Position numbers and translations under genes: made by a program. Of a DNA stretch of 64,000 nt, positions 1 to 8,933 are shown in pieces. The stretch's first letter is position 1; each line of letters starts with the position of its first letter. Source of the DNA: an uncultured Lentibacter sp. (GTDB lineage Bacteria; Pseudomonadota; Alphaproteobacteria; Rhodobacterales; Rhodobacteraceae); the NCBI GenBank assembly GCA_947497495.1, contig CANMGT010000002.1, positions 1 to 64,000 on the forward strand, given 5' to 3'. The notes under the pieces were generated by a model. The model saw only the letters and a program-made list of their open reading frames with translations, was not told the origin of the DNA and did not search any database.

Positions 1-174
1 TCGGGTTCAGGCTCGACCTCGGGTTCAGGCTCGACCTCGGGTTCAGGCTCGACCTCGGGTTCAGGCTCGACCTCGGGCTCCGGCTCGACCTCGGGCTCCG
101 GCTCGACCTCGGGTTCCGGCTCGACCTCGGGTTCAGGCTCGACCTCGGGTTCAGGCTCGACCTCGGGCTCGACC
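1..174 (-). repeat. 18-nt tandem coding repeat (Val-Glu-Pro-Glu-Pro-Glu)
   Basis: Nine copies of an 18-base unit (plus-strand form TCGGGTTCAGGCTCGACC) run from base 1 to 162, followed by a 12-base shortened copy. Variants carry CTCCGG or TTCCGG in place of TTCAGG, always at codon third positions, so the encoded hexapeptide stays VEPEPE. The array sits in the frame of the truncated minus-strand gene and continues beyond the window edge, so the real copy number is unknown. It probably forms an extended acidic linker. Confidence 0.95.
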
Positions 175-1025
175 TCTGGTTCTTCTGGTTCGCCCCCGGA
201 ACCGCTGAAAACGTCTAATTGAGCGCCAACGAAAGACAGTATTTCGTCATAGTTTTCACTGACAGCGCTGTGAACTGTATCAGGGATATCAAAATCTGCA
301 GGAGCGGGCTCTCCGACCGTCGCTTGATAGGTAATGAGGCTCGCCAGAAAGTAAGTCGTCTCGGTGCCATGGGGGGCTGTATCTACAAAAATCTCTTCGA
401 TACTCATCTCAGACAGAGGGCCGCCCTCTGCAAACATTCCGGACAAAACAGGCCCGACGGGAATAAGGGTAATGTCTGCATCTGGAAATGCTTCGTTCAG
501 GCTTCCAGCATATTGCTCGAACCAGTCATGGTAGTCTTCTTGATTGTGCTCAAGGTATCGCTCAAAAGTGCTGGTGCTGGGCGGGAAAGCCTCGCTGAAC
601 TCTGCCAAGTCACTCCATCCTTCATAGATGAAGATCTGAGCGTCTGGCTGGTCACTTATAACGTTATCAATGAGTTCAATGCTGGCGCTCAGCGGCGACA
701 CATTGTCGCCAGCATAGGCAGCGTCTGGCGCTGTCTGCTGGATGAAATTCCCGGGCGTGATAATAACCTGATCAAACTCGACATCGGAGAACTCTGCAGT
801 GTCTTGATCCCATACACCCGAAACGCCTTCAATGCCCCATTCATTGCTGGGCTGGTCACTCGACGCAAAGTTGCGCAAAAAACCGTAACCGCCGTTCGCA
901 TTGTAGTTTCCCCCGGAGGCATCAAGAAGTAAGTTGAGCCAATAGGGAACATTCGTGTCCGAGCCACCTCCTGCAAAGTTTACGAGAGAGTTTCCAAAAA
1001 AGAATTGGTCGAGATTGATCGGCAT
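1..1025 (-). CDS. SGNH/GDSL-like hydrolase domain protein with acidic Pro-Glu repeat, 3' end outside window
   Basis: Reading the minus strand from the ATG at 1025 gives an open frame that never stops before base 1, so this is the first 341 codons of a longer gene. The N-terminus has FGNSLVN (residues 10-16), which resembles the block I serine motif of SGNH hydrolases, and a late DTAPHG segment followed by a YFLASL helix resembles the block V Asp/His motif. The spacing D-x3-H is not the textbook DxxH, so activity is uncertain. There is no clear signal peptide, and the domain is followed by a Glu-Pro-Val repeat. In roseobacters such proteins often carry C-terminal RTX or other type I export modules, but that part is not visible here. 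The gene looks more AT-rich than its neighbours. The frame is firm; the enzyme family is a motif-level call. Confidence 0.7.
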   Translation of the reverse strand, partial: MPINLDQFFFGNSLVNFAGGGSDTNVPYWLNLLLDASGGNYNANGGYGFLRNFASSDQPSNEWGIEGVSGVWDQDTAEFSDVEFDQVIITPGNFIQQTAPDAAYAGDNVSPLSASIELIDNVISDQPDAQIFIYEGWSDLAEFSEAFPPSTSTFERYLEHNQEDYHDWFEQYAGSLNEAFPDADITLIPVGPVLSGMFAEGGPLSEMSIEEIFVDTAPHGTETTYFLASLITYQATVGEPAPADFDIPDTVHSAVSENYDEILSFVGAQLDVFSGSGGEPEEPEVEPEVEPEPEVEPEPEVEPEPEVEPEPEVEPEPEVEPEPEVEPEPEVEPEPEVEPEP

Positions 1026-1187
1026 CGGGGGCCCCAAACAGATTTACGAGTTAAAAGACAGAGTATTGAGCGTATTTTCTCATTTTAAACGAGTCTAATA
1101 CGGAGGTAAGCCTAAAACTTGCAACAATTAGTTTCTAAAATCGAACCAGCTGCGGGAAGCCGCTTAGATTCTGTGCGCAAGAGTAAA

Positions 1188-1264
1188 TGGTCGGGCTAGC
1201 AGGACTCGAACCTGCGACCTTCCGTCCCCCAGACGGACGCGCTACCAGACTGCGCTATAGCCCG
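1188..1264 (-). tRNA. tRNA-Pro (anticodon GGG)
   Basis: The minus strand folds into a 77-nt cloverleaf. The acceptor strands are CGGGCTA and TAGCCCG, the discriminator is A and the CCA is encoded. The D-arm is GCGCAGTCTGGTAGCGC, the anticodon loop reads CTGGGGG with anticodon GGG, and the T-loop is TTCGAAT. It lies between the SGNH-like gene and the MerR gene. Confidence 0.95.
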
Positions 1265-1320
1265 ACGATGATGCTTCATAGCGTTTCTGGCGCTAGGGGC
1301 AAGAGTAAAGTCAGCATGAT

Positions 1321-2172
1321 TTAACGGTTTGCGATCAGAGATTTCAGCTCGCTTTGGGCTTTCGACAACGCGCTCACAAGTACCGGGGAAAGGCTTGATT
1401 TGCTCGCAGCGAGGCGGCTCAAAACACCAGCGTCGACATCAACGCTTGTGTCACTCGGATCATCAGGTGTGCTGATGGCCAATTTCGCGGGTTCGTTTGT
1501 GCCGGAAGGCGCAGTGTCCTCGCCTTTTAGGAAGGACGGCAGGCTCGACGAAGATTTCACTGACTCAGCGATCTGCGGGGCTTGCGTGGGCTCAGTTTCG
1601 TCGTCTGGCTGTATTGGCGCATCGACTCCCTTTACTTCTAAAGAGGATGCCAGGGGGGCTTCTTCAGAAACTTCAATGTCTTCTTCAACCGGTTCGTCCG
1701 CGCGGCTGCGAAAGCTCACAACGGCGCTTTCTTCAGGTTCGTCTGACTCCAACGCATTGGCGTCGGTCTCTACCGCTTCGACCGCTTCGATGTTTGAGAG
1801 ATCCTCATTAGAGGGCTGGGGAGCTTGAGCCGACCTGTCTGCGGCGTCCACCAGATCAACGGAATCCATGTTGCGATTGGCTTCAAGCTCATCATCATCG
1901 AGCGGTTGCGACAGCCCGGACACATATTTTGCGCCTTGCTCGCGGAGAACTTTCTGAGCGCCTTTGATGGTCATTCCATCGTCGTGCAGGAGCTTTTTCA
2001 CCCCCCCAAGCAGCAACATATCATTGGGCCGATAGTATCGCCGCCCGCCAGCGCGTTTCACAGGTTTTACTTGGGAAAACTTGCTTTCCCAGAACCTTAG
2101 AACATGCGTCGGGAGGTCAAGCCACTCTGCAACTTCACTGATCGTTCTGAATGCGTCGGCTGACTTTGCCAT
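1321..2172 (-). CDS. MerR-family transcriptional regulator
   Basis: The protein has 283 residues. Residues 8-80 form a MerR-type winged helix: [20 protein letters not shown], then the wing motif [10 protein letters not shown]. The rest is long, acidic and Pro/Ser-rich, predicted disordered, with a short helical C-terminus (about residues 250-283). MerR proteins normally have a coiled coil and an effector domain there; none is visible, so the ligand cannot be guessed. The gene lies 15 bases after ihfA and is probably cotranscribed with it. This ihfA-MerR pairing is regular in Rhodobacterales, where the role of the regulator is not established as far as I know. Confidence 0.85.
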   Translation of the reverse strand: MAKSADAFRTISEVAEWLDLPTHVLRFWESKFSQVKPVKRAGGRRYYRPNDMLLLGGVKKLLHDDGMTIKGAQKVLREQGAKYVSGLSQPLDDDELEANRNMDSVDLVDAADRSAQAPQPSNEDLSNIEAVEAVETDANALESDEPEESAVVSFRSRADEPVEEDIEVSEEAPLASSLEVKGVDAPIQPDDETEPTQAPQIAESVKSSSSLPSFLKGEDTAPSGTNEPAKLAISTPDDPSDTSVDVDAGVLSRLAASKSSLSPVLVSALSKAQSELKSLIANR

Positions 2173-2187
2173 CTAGCGGTCAGCCCC

Positions 2188-2490
2188 TCAACCTTTGTTG
2201 CCAGCGGCAACACGGTCTTTCATAAGATGCGACGGGCGGAACGTCAAAACGCGGCGTGGATTGATCGGAACCTCTTCGCCGGTTTTTGGGTTTCGTCCGA
2301 CACGCGCAGATTTTTCGCGTACTGAAAACGTTCCGAAGGACGAAATCTTCACTTGTTCGCCTTTCACGAGAGCATCCGATACATGCTGCAGAACGCTTTC
2401 GACAAGTTGCGAGCTATCGTTTCGTGACAAACCGACTTCGCGAAACACCGCTTCGCTCAAGTCCATTCGGGTCAATGTTTTTTCACTCAT
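2188..2490 (-). CDS. ihfA: Integration host factor subunit alpha
   Basis: DNA-bending HU/IHF-family protein of 100 residues. It shows the family signature [29 protein letters not shown] (split here as KISSFGTF, then GRNPKTGE) and the DNA-arm prolines. It acts as a heterodimer with IhfB in recombination, replication and promoter looping. An upstream in-frame ATG would add eight residues, but the start at [11 protein letters not shown] fits the family N-terminus and has an AAGGGG ribosome-binding site at suitable spacing, so it was preferred. It follows fabH in the same direction, with about 100 bases between that probably hold its own promoter. Confidence 0.95.
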   Translation of the reverse strand: MSEKTLTRMDLSEAVFREVGLSRNDSSQLVESVLQHVSDALVKGEQVKISSFGTFSVREKSARVGRNPKTGEEVPINPRRVLTFRPSHLMKDRVAAGNKG

Positions 2491-2591
2491 GTTCATCCCC
2501 TTGTTTCGCAACAATAGGCCCCAGACAAATTACGAGTCAATATCAATGACTTGGAAGGGGGTGTTTCTGTGGAGCGTGAGCTTGGCGTCAC

Positions 2592-3566
2592 TTACCAGCG
2601 CAGTGCGACAGCACCCCACGCCAAACCGCCACCAATCGCTTCAGCAAGGCAAAGATCACCTTGTTTGATTTTACCCGACGCAGCACCGACGCTCAGAGCA
2701 AGCGGAATGGACGCAGCAGAAGTGTTGCCATGATCCTGAACTGTCAAGATGACCCGATCCATGGGCACGCCAAGTTTCTTGGCAGTGCCTTGTATGATGC
2801 GAATGTTTGCCTGATGCGGGACAATCCAGTCGACGTCTTCATGCGCGAGGCCGACTTTTTCAAGCGCCGCGTCTGCTGTAGATGCCAGTTTTTCAACGGC
2901 TTGGCGGAAGAGGGCGTTGCCTTGCATGCGCAATTTTCCCGAATGGCCCGTCGTTGATACGCCCCCATCAACAAAGAGCATATCCTTGTAACGCCCGTCT
3001 GAATTGAGGTCTGCCGAAAGTATTCCGCGGTCAGAGTTGTCTCCGCTTCCTTCTTGGGCCTCCAGGATCAGGGCTCCTGCGCCGTCGCCAAACAACACGC
3101 ATGTCGCTCGGTCTGTCCAGTCCATGATTCGGCTAAAGGTTTCGGCCCCGATCACCAGAATACGCTTGGCTTGACCGGAAAGTATGAGGCCATTCGCCGT
3201 CGTGAGAGCGTAGACAAAACCCGCGCAAACAGCCTGCACGTCAAAGCCGAAGCCCTGCGTCATATTGATTTTTTCCTGAACCATCGTGGCAACCGACGGA
3301 AAAGTCAGGTCTGGTGTCGATGTGGCGATGACGATCGCATCTATGTCATCAGCGACCAGACCAGCATTCTGTAACGCGGCTTTTGCGGCCTCGGCGGCCA
3401 AATCTGATGTGTGTTGATCTTTGGCGGAAAAATGCCTGCGCTCAATACCCGACCGGGAGCGGATCCATTCATCCGAGGTCTCCAAGGTGTCTTCAAAAGC
3501 GCTGTTGGGAACGACGTTTTCTGGCAAGTAGTGCCCATATCCAACGACAACCGAGCGTAGTGTCAT
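2592..3566 (-). CDS. fabH: Beta-ketoacyl-ACP synthase III (FabH)
   Basis: Condenses an acyl-CoA (usually acetyl-CoA) with malonyl-ACP to start fatty acid synthesis. The 324-residue protein has the full thiolase-fold catalytic triad: Cys114 in AVCAGF, His251 in VPHQANIRI and Asn281 in GNTSAAS. The C-terminus GGGLAWGAVALRW is typical of the family. The start codon overlaps the plsX stop by four bases (ATGA), indicating translational coupling; plsX-fabH adjacency is widespread in bacteria. Confidence 0.97.
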   Translation of the reverse strand: MTLRSVVVGYGHYLPENVVPNSAFEDTLETSDEWIRSRSGIERRHFSAKDQHTSDLAAEAAKAALQNAGLVADDIDAIVIATSTPDLTFPSVATMVQEKINMTQGFGFDVQAVCAGFVYALTTANGLILSGQAKRILVIGAETFSRIMDWTDRATCVLFGDGAGALILEAQEGSGDNSDRGILSADLNSDGRYKDMLFVDGGVSTTGHSGKLRMQGNALFRQAVEKLASTADAALEKVGLAHEDVDWIVPHQANIRIIQGTAKKLGVPMDRVILTVQDHGNTSAASIPLALSVGAASGKIKQGDLCLAEAIGGGLAWGAVALRW

Positions 3567-4681
3567 GTCGGCTCTCCTTCGGTTTCGGGTTCTTCGTTGC
3601 CTTTGGCCGCAAGCATGGTTGCAGCCGAGATGCGCGCGGCTAATTTTTCGTTAAACCCGCTCTGAGCGAGTTGGTAAGCCAAATCAAGCGCTGCCGCGAC
3701 ACCTGTCGCATCTGCCGAGCCATGTGACTTCACGACAGTGCCATTCAGCCCAAGGAAAACGCCGCCATTCACTTGCCGAGGGTCGATTCTTTTTCCAAGG
3801 CGTTTGAGTGAGGTGTAAGCGAGCAGGGCAGCGACGCGTGACAAGAGAGTATGGTTGAAGGCCTCTCTCAAGAAGTCACTGATCAAACTAGCGGTGCCTT
3901 CACCGGTTTTCAGCGCAATGTTGCCTGTAAAACCGTCAGTTACGATCACATCACAGGCGTCGCCCGGAATATCGCTGCCTTCAACGAACCCCACAAACTC
4001 AAAACGTGCTGCATCAGCGTTCTCCGCGATCAGCTCGTGCGCTGCATGCATTTCGGCGCGGCCTTTGAACTCTTCGGTGCCAACGTTCAGCAGCCCGACA
4101 CGCGGGCGATCAAGGTTCAGGCCGTTGCGCGCGTAGGATGCGCCCATGAGCGCATATTGCAGCAAATCACGTTCATCGGCGCGAATGTCAGCGCCGGCAT
4201 CAAGCATCACGTTAAAGCCTTGCTTGTTTCGCGAGGGCCAGAGCACAGCAATGGCAGGGCGGTAAACACCTGGAATCTTGCGCAGGCGGACAACTGACAG
4301 CAGCATCAAAGCGCCAGTATTGCCGCAGGACACGCAAACTTCTGCTTCCTTGGTACGCACGCTTTCCAGAGCTGACCACATTGAAGTTTCTTTGCCCAAG
4401 CGCAAGACTTGCGCGGGCTTTTCATCCATCGATACGACACCGGTTGCGTCTCGAATGTCGTAACGCCCTTTCAAAGCCTTCTTGCTTTGAGCGAGTTTTT
4501 CGAGCTCGGACTTTGGTCCGTGCAGGACGATAAATGCGTTGCTATGTTTGCGCGCAAAAAGCGAGCAGCCGGCGACAACTGCCGCCGGCCCTCTATCACT
4601 TCCCATTGCGTCAACCGAAATGACCACACGCTGCGCCGCTGTGTCGCTAAGAGCGATTGCTGGCGAGGGGCTCTCGGTCAT
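3563..4681 (-). CDS. plsX: Phosphate acyltransferase PlsX
   Basis: Makes acyl-phosphate from acyl-ACP, feeding PlsY in phospholipid synthesis. The protein has 372 residues. The family start motif ISVDAMGSDRGP lies at residues 21-32, after a short extension; other family marks are SCGNTGALM, the NVGTEEFKG segment and VTDGFTGNIALKT. It is a peripheral membrane enzyme. It follows rpmF by 14 bases and overlaps fabH by four, so the block DUF177-rpmF-plsX-fabH links ribosome protein L32 with lipid synthesis, as in many proteobacteria. Confidence 0.96.
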   Translation of the reverse strand: MTESPSPAIALSDTAAQRVVISVDAMGSDRGPAAVVAGCSLFARKHSNAFIVLHGPKSELEKLAQSKKALKGRYDIRDATGVVSMDEKPAQVLRLGKETSMWSALESVRTKEAEVCVSCGNTGALMLLSVVRLRKIPGVYRPAIAVLWPSRNKQGFNVMLDAGADIRADERDLLQYALMGASYARNGLNLDRPRVGLLNVGTEEFKGRAEMHAAHELIAENADAARFEFVGFVEGSDIPGDACDVIVTDGFTGNIALKTGEGTASLISDFLREAFNHTLLSRVAALLAYTSLKRLGKRIDPRQVNGGVFLGLNGTVVKSHGSADATGVAAALDLAYQLAQSGFNEKLAARISAATMLAAKGNEEPETEGEPT

Positions 4682-4695
4682 AGCGAAGCCTCGGC

Positions 4696-4902
4696 TTAAG
4701 CCGCGTCTTCGTCGATCTCGACTTCGTCAGCCACGGCGATCACTTCGCGCTCGGCGTAGTGTCCGCAGTCAGGGCAAACGTGGTGTGGGCGCTTAAGCTC
4801 ACCGCAGTTTGGGCACTCGTTCGGATTCGCCGCTACGAGGCTATCATGTGCGCGACGATTGTTGCGGCGCGATTTGGAGACTTTGTTCTGCTGGACAGCC
4901 AT
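4696..4902 (-). CDS. rpmF: 50S ribosomal protein L32
   Basis: The product has 68 residues and begins [20 protein letters not shown], the basic L32 N-terminus. It carries a zinc-ribbon of two CPxC pairs ([17 protein letters not shown], residues 30-46), so it is the zinc-binding (C+) form. The tail is acidic. It sits between the DUF177 gene and plsX, the usual location in proteobacteria. Confidence 0.97.
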   Translation of the reverse strand: MAVQQNKVSKSRRNNRRAHDSLVAANPNECPNCGELKRPHHVCPDCGHYAEREVIAVADEVEIDEDAA

Positions 4903-5071
4903 GTCACAACCTTAATTTTCAGGGGCCAAGTGGCCGAGTTTCGTTCGGGCATTGCCCGGATGATGGGTTCCGGATGCTCATATTCTCAATGAGCGTTCCT
5001 GTCCAACCCAAAATTCGTCAGAGCGCGAGAAAATAGCGAGAAACTTTTAAACTGCAAGAGTGATTACCGCG

Positions 5072-5629
5072 TTAGTCGTCTTTCTTCTGCAACTTATCTT
5101 TGAGAGACGCTAGGCCCGCAAAGGGCAGAGTGTCCTCATCTTTCAAAGGGGTAACCCCTGGCTCGGTGAATTTGGTTTGGCTAATTGTTGCACCTTGAGC
5201 GCGCGGATAAGCTGGCAACGCCAAGGCGAGGGCTTCGCGAAATACATCAATCAGGGAAATCTGCTGGCCGAGCGGCTCTATCCGCTCGTCTTCTGTCATC
5301 TCAACTTCTTCTTCGGCATCCGACATCTCCGGCATGTCATGCAGGAAAATGCGTTCGACACCCTCATCGATCCGTGTTGTGACGGGCTCAAGAGAGACAA
5401 CGCAAGCCTGCACGGCCGTCGCTCCCAATTTGGCTTTCAACGCCCAGTCATCTTGCCCACTGGGCACAAGTGTGCCGCTGAAGCTCACTTTTCTGAGCGC
5501 GCTCAAGCCCAGATCTTGCTTCAGTCGGTCGATATCTTCAGTCGCTAAAGCCAAAGAAACATTGTAGGTTTGGTTGGCAGATAGCTTGCTAACCTTGATC
5601 AGCTGTGTGTTTTCAAATTGCGATGACAT
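5072..5629 (-). CDS. DUF177 (YceD) family protein
   Basis: The protein has 185 residues and belongs to the DUF177/YceD family, normally encoded just before rpmF. In plants and E. coli this family is linked to 23S rRNA maturation. Seen here: a central beta-rich segment (VSFSGTLVPSGQDDWALKAKLGATAVQACVVSL in part), an acidic stretch DAEEEVEMTEDE and the late QQISLIDVFREALALALP helix. An upstream extension of 60 residues is open, but it would overlap the divergent bamE promoter and does not match the family; the ATG at 5629 with an AAGAAG site was chosen. Confidence 0.85.
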   Translation of the reverse strand: MSSQFENTQLIKVSKLSANQTYNVSLALATEDIDRLKQDLGLSALRKVSFSGTLVPSGQDDWALKAKLGATAVQACVVSLEPVTTRIDEGVERIFLHDMPEMSDAEEEVEMTEDERIEPLGQQISLIDVFREALALALPAYPRAQGATISQTKFTEPGVTPLKDEDTLPFAGLASLKDKLQKKDD

Positions 5630-5707
5630 TGCGTGACTTCTTGAATCAGGGACATTCATTAGGTAAGCGGGATAAAAGGCTGACGTAGTCGACACAAGAG
5701 GGCAGAC

Positions 5708-6172
5708 ATGAAACATCTCTTTATACGGTTTCAAAAAAGACTGGCACTTGCGCTCTTGGGGCTGTCTTTCATAGGGCTGACCGCTTGTGCAACTATTTAC
5801 CGCGACCATGGCTACATCCCCAGTGATGACGAGTTAGCCGAAATTGTCGTTGGTGTTGATTCTCGCGATACTGTGGCGGATGCCGTGGGCGTGCCATCCA
5901 CAGCTGGCGTACTTGATAACAGCGGTTACTACTATGTGAAGAGCAAAGTGCGCCATCTTGGGGCGTTGCGCCCTAAGGAAGTCGAGCGCGAGGTCTTGGC
6001 AATCAGTTTCTCTGACACGGGCATCGTCCAGAACATCGAGCGCTTTTCGCTGCAAGACGGTAAAGTTGTTCAACTTTCACGTCGCGTGACCGAATCAAGC
6101 GTGCGGGATAACACCTTCCTGCGCCAGCTTCTCGGCAGTATCGGCAACATCGGGGCAAGCGTGTTGGACTAA
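5708..6172 (+). CDS. bamE: Outer membrane assembly lipoprotein BamE (SmpA/OmlA)
   Basis: A 154-residue lipoprotein precursor. A hydrophobic signal (residues 11-26) ends in the lipobox LTAC, with Cys27 as the lipidation site. The following GYIPSDDELAEIVVGVDSRDTVADAVGVPS segment, in pieces, matches the SmpA/OmlA fold, in which an initial helix precedes the conserved turn before G-x-P. It is a small component of the BAM complex, which inserts beta-barrels into the outer membrane. It is transcribed divergently from DUF177 with a 78-base shared promoter region, and olsB follows in the same direction. Confidence 0.88.
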   Translation: MKHLFIRFQKRLALALLGLSFIGLTACATIYRDHGYIPSDDELAEIVVGVDSRDTVADAVGVPSTAGVLDNSGYYYVKSKVRHLGALRPKEVEREVLAISFSDTGIVQNIERFSLQDGKVVQLSRRVTESSVRDNTFLRQLLGSIGNIGASVLD

Positions 6173-6248
6173 GTTGAGTCGTCAGCTTGACCGAGTGCTA
6201 GAAAACCGGCTCCAACGGCAATGGCACGTTTAGAGGGCTATAAGCGCG

Positions 6249-6983
6249 ATGCAAGATGAGGTGAAAAGCCGATATGGCATTCGGCGCGCACAAACCGATA
6301 CTGACCTTAGTTCTGTTTTGGTGCTACGCCGCAAGGCCTTTGCCGAGGCATACCTGCAAACCTCTGACAGCTACGACACCAAATGCGAGACCATCATGGT
6401 TGAGCATCTCGAGAGCCAAACTCTCGTGGCGAGCTTTCGCTTGATGCTCCTGCGTTCGGGCAGCTTCATAGACAAGAGTTATTCGGCGCAATTCTACAAC
6501 CTCGACAGGCTCAAAGCGTTCGATGCGCCAGCGCTTGAAGTCGGGCGCTTTTGCGTTGATCCTGCACGCAGTGACCCAGAGATCCTGCGCGTGGCTTGGG
6601 GTGCGATTGCGCAATATGTCGATGATAATAATGCAGAAATATTGTTTGGCTGCTCGTCCTTCCAAGGCACGGATGCGACGCCCTATAAGGATGCGTTCGC
6701 ATTCTTGAATGCACGCCATCTGGCGCCGGCTCTCTGGCGGCCTCAAGCCAAAGCCCAGAAGGTGATCCGCTTTCCAGAGCGCCCTTTAAGTGACCCGAAG
6801 CGCGCGCTTGAGAGCATGCCACCGCTGTTGCGCAGCTACTTGCTGATGGGAGGCTGGGTTAGCGACCATGCAGTTGTGGATGAGGACATGAACACACTTC
6901 ACGTGTTCACAGGGGTTGAGATCACCAAGATCCCCGAGGCGCGAAAACGGTTATTGCGTGCGAATGCGCTCAAGATATCTTGA
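6249..6983 (+). CDS. olsB: Ornithine acyl-ACP N-acyltransferase (OlsB-like, GNAT)
   Basis: The 244-residue protein resembles the acetyltransferase-fold enzymes that attach a 3-hydroxyacyl chain from ACP to the alpha-amino group of ornithine, giving lyso-ornithine lipid. Visible marks are VLRRKAFAEAYLQ near the N-terminus, the core VASFRLMLL, the EVGRFCVDPARSD motif typical of OlsB/hemolysin-like acyltransferases, and the late LLRSYLLMGGWVSDHAVVDEDMNT region, in pieces. In many alphaproteobacteria the second acyltransferase OlsA is adjacent; here the next gene is an ABC-F ATPase instead. Function is inferred from family; substrate not proven. Confidence 0.82.
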   Translation: MQDEVKSRYGIRRAQTDTDLSSVLVLRRKAFAEAYLQTSDSYDTKCETIMVEHLESQTLVASFRLMLLRSGSFIDKSYSAQFYNLDRLKAFDAPALEVGRFCVDPARSDPEILRVAWGAIAQYVDDNNAEILFGCSSFQGTDATPYKDAFAFLNARHLAPALWRPQAKAQKVIRFPERPLSDPKRALESMPPLLRSYLLMGGWVSDHAVVDEDMNTLHVFTGVEITKIPEARKRLLRANALKIS

Positions 6984-7014
6984 CCGCGGCCAAGCAGGAG
7001 GATAGCTGCGCAGC

Positions 7015-8826
7015 ATGGCTCGTGTACCTCTTTTACAACTGACAGACATTTCGCTGACATTCGGCGGTGATCCTGTATTCGATAACCTCTCGATGATCGT
7101 GCAACCCGGTGACAGGCTGGCGCTTGTCGGGCGCAATGGCTCTGGCAAATCAACCCTTATGAAGGTGATGGCAGGCATTGTCGAAGCTGACCGTGGCGGC
7201 GTGGTTGCTGGGCCGGGTGTTCAGGTGGGATACATGGAGCAAGAGCCTGAAATGAAAGGCTTTGCGACGCTGGGCGACTATGCCTCAAGCGGGCTTGACG
7301 CAGGCGAGCTATACCGTGTCGAGCGGGCGGGTGAGGGGCTCAAGTTTGATCCGGCACGGCCCGTCGAAACCGCCAGTGGCGGCGAGCGGCGGCGCGCGGC
7401 ATTGGCTAAACTTATGGCCGAGGCGCCCGAGCTTATGTTGCTGGACGAGCCGACAAACCACCTCGACATTGAAGCTATCGCTTGGCTCGAAGCCGAGCTG
7501 AAAGCCACCAAAGCCGGCTTCGTTCTGATCAGCCACGACCGCGCATTTTTGCGTGAACTTACCCGAGCAACTCTATGGATTGACAGGGGAAAAGTTCTTC
7601 GAAATGAGCAAGGATTTGAGCATTTCGAGGCTTGGCGCGACAAGCTTTGGGACGAAGAAGATACGCAACGACACAAGCTCAACCGCAAGATCAAAGCCGA
7701 GGCTCGTTGGGCCGTGGAAGGCATTTCAGCGCGTCGCAAGCGCAACCAGGGCCGCGTGCGCGCCTTGCAAGAGTTGCGCGCTGAACGTGCAGGGCAGATA
7801 AAACGCCAAGGGGCTGCGGCAATGGAGCTTGCCTCTGCGCCAAAGTCGGGCAAAAAAGTTATCGAAGCTGTCGGCATCAGCAAGGCCTATGATGGCAAAC
7901 AAATCTTAACAGATTTCTCCCTCACCGTTCAGCGCGGCGACAGGGTTGCCTTTGTCGGGCCTAACGGGGTTGGCAAGACAACGGCTATTAAGCTCTTGAT
8001 GCAAGAGGAAAATCCGGACAGCGGCACAGTCAAACATGGCACAAACCTCAGCTATGTGGTGTTTGACCAAGCCCGCGCACAGCTTGACGGCGAGATGAGC
8101 CTTTGGGACAGCCTCACGGGAGATCCTGACATGCGCGTTTCGGGCAAGGCCGACCAGATCATGGTGCGCGGAACGCCCCGCCATGTTATTGGTTATCTTA
8201 AAGAATTTCTGTTTGATGAAGGGCAGGCGCGAGGGCCTGTGAAGGCGCTTTCGGGGGGCGAAAAGGCCCGCCTTTTGCTGGCCAAACTGATGGCCAAAGA
8301 GAGTAATTTGCTGGTGCTCGACGAACCGACCAATGACTTGGACGTCGAATCGCTCGATTTGTTGCAAGAACTGCTCGACACCTATGACGGCACTGTGCTG
8401 CTTGTCAGCCACGACCGCGACTTTCTGGATCGCGTTGCCTCGCTCACCGTGGCGATGGAAGGCAACGGAACCGCCACGGTTTATGCAGGCGGTTGGAGCG
8501 ACTATCAGGCGCAGAAACCCAAAGATGCTTCGGAAAGTAATGATGCAAAATCAAAATCTTCCAAGGGGAACGTAAAGCAAGACAAGGCGCAACAAAAAGC
8601 CAAGATCAGCTTCTCGGAGAAGCACCGTCTGGAGGAGTTGCCAAAAGTGATCGAGCGGCTTGAAGCCGAGATCGCCAAGCTCGAAGAGTTCTTGCTGCAG
8701 CCCAATCTCTTCACCGAAGAGCCGCTGAAATTCAGCAAGGCCTCGGATGCTTTGGTCGAACGTCACGAGGCGTTGTCGGATGCGGAAGAAGAATGGTTAA
8801 TGCTTGAAGAAAAGGCCGCGCTATAG
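7015..8826 (+). CDS. uup: ABC-F family ATPase (Uup-like)
   Basis: A soluble protein of 603 residues with two ABC ATPase domains and no membrane segments. Domain 1 has Walker A GRNGSGKST, signature SGGERRRAAL and Walker B LMLLDEPTNHLD. Domain 2 has GPNGVGKTT, LSGGEKARLLL and LLVLDEPTNDLD. A charged linker follows, and the C-terminus is a coiled coil (about residues 535-600) as in Uup. ABC-F proteins act on ribosomes; Uup is also linked to branched DNA intermediates and transposon excision. The gene lies 31 bases after olsB. Confidence 0.9.
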   Translation: MARVPLLQLTDISLTFGGDPVFDNLSMIVQPGDRLALVGRNGSGKSTLMKVMAGIVEADRGGVVAGPGVQVGYMEQEPEMKGFATLGDYASSGLDAGELYRVERAGEGLKFDPARPVETASGGERRRAALAKLMAEAPELMLLDEPTNHLDIEAIAWLEAELKATKAGFVLISHDRAFLRELTRATLWIDRGKVLRNEQGFEHFEAWRDKLWDEEDTQRHKLNRKIKAEARWAVEGISARRKRNQGRVRALQELRAERAGQIKRQGAAAMELASAPKSGKKVIEAVGISKAYDGKQILTDFSLTVQRGDRVAFVGPNGVGKTTAIKLLMQEENPDSGTVKHGTNLSYVVFDQARAQLDGEMSLWDSLTGDPDMRVSGKADQIMVRGTPRHVIGYLKEFLFDEGQARGPVKALSGGEKARLLLAKLMAKESNLLVLDEPTNDLDVESLDLLQELLDTYDGTVLLVSHDRDFLDRVASLTVAMEGNGTATVYAGGWSDYQAQKPKDASESNDAKSKSSKGNVKQDKAQQKAKISFSEKHRLEELPKVIERLEAEIAKLEEFLLQPNLFTEEPLKFSKASDALVERHEALSDAEEEWLMLEEKAAL

Positions 8827-8848
8827 TTAACGCGGCCTCAAATCGGCT

Positions 8849-8902
8849 GTGCCTAAGGTATGCAGCACTGTATGCAGCTCTCCGTGCAGAACGCGTGCAT
8901 AC
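8849..8902. repeat. Dispersed 54-nt repeat element, copy 1
   Basis: This 54-base segment matches 44273-44326 at 47 of 54 positions without gaps, although both copies are intergenic. It holds two direct TATGCAGC units, a related CGTGCAG unit, and inverted ends GTATGCA (8858-8864) and TGCATAC (8896-8902). A weaker outer inverted repeat, GTTAACGC (8826-8833) and GCGTTAAC (8909-8916), encloses it. It lies directly after the ABC-F stop codon. I do not recognise the family. Confidence 0.85.
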
Positions 8903-8933
8903 AGTTTAGCGTTAACCTTTGCGGCAGGCGCGC

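Noticed and set aside
1..174. Regular short repeats as a possible CRISPR array
   Set aside because: There are no spacers; the 18-base units are contiguous, keep the reading frame and vary only at silent positions, so they are coding.
219..932. Plus-strand open frame of 237 codons
   Set aside because: It lies antisense to the truncated SGNH-like gene, which has family motifs and the in-frame repeat; the plus-strand product has no recognisable features.
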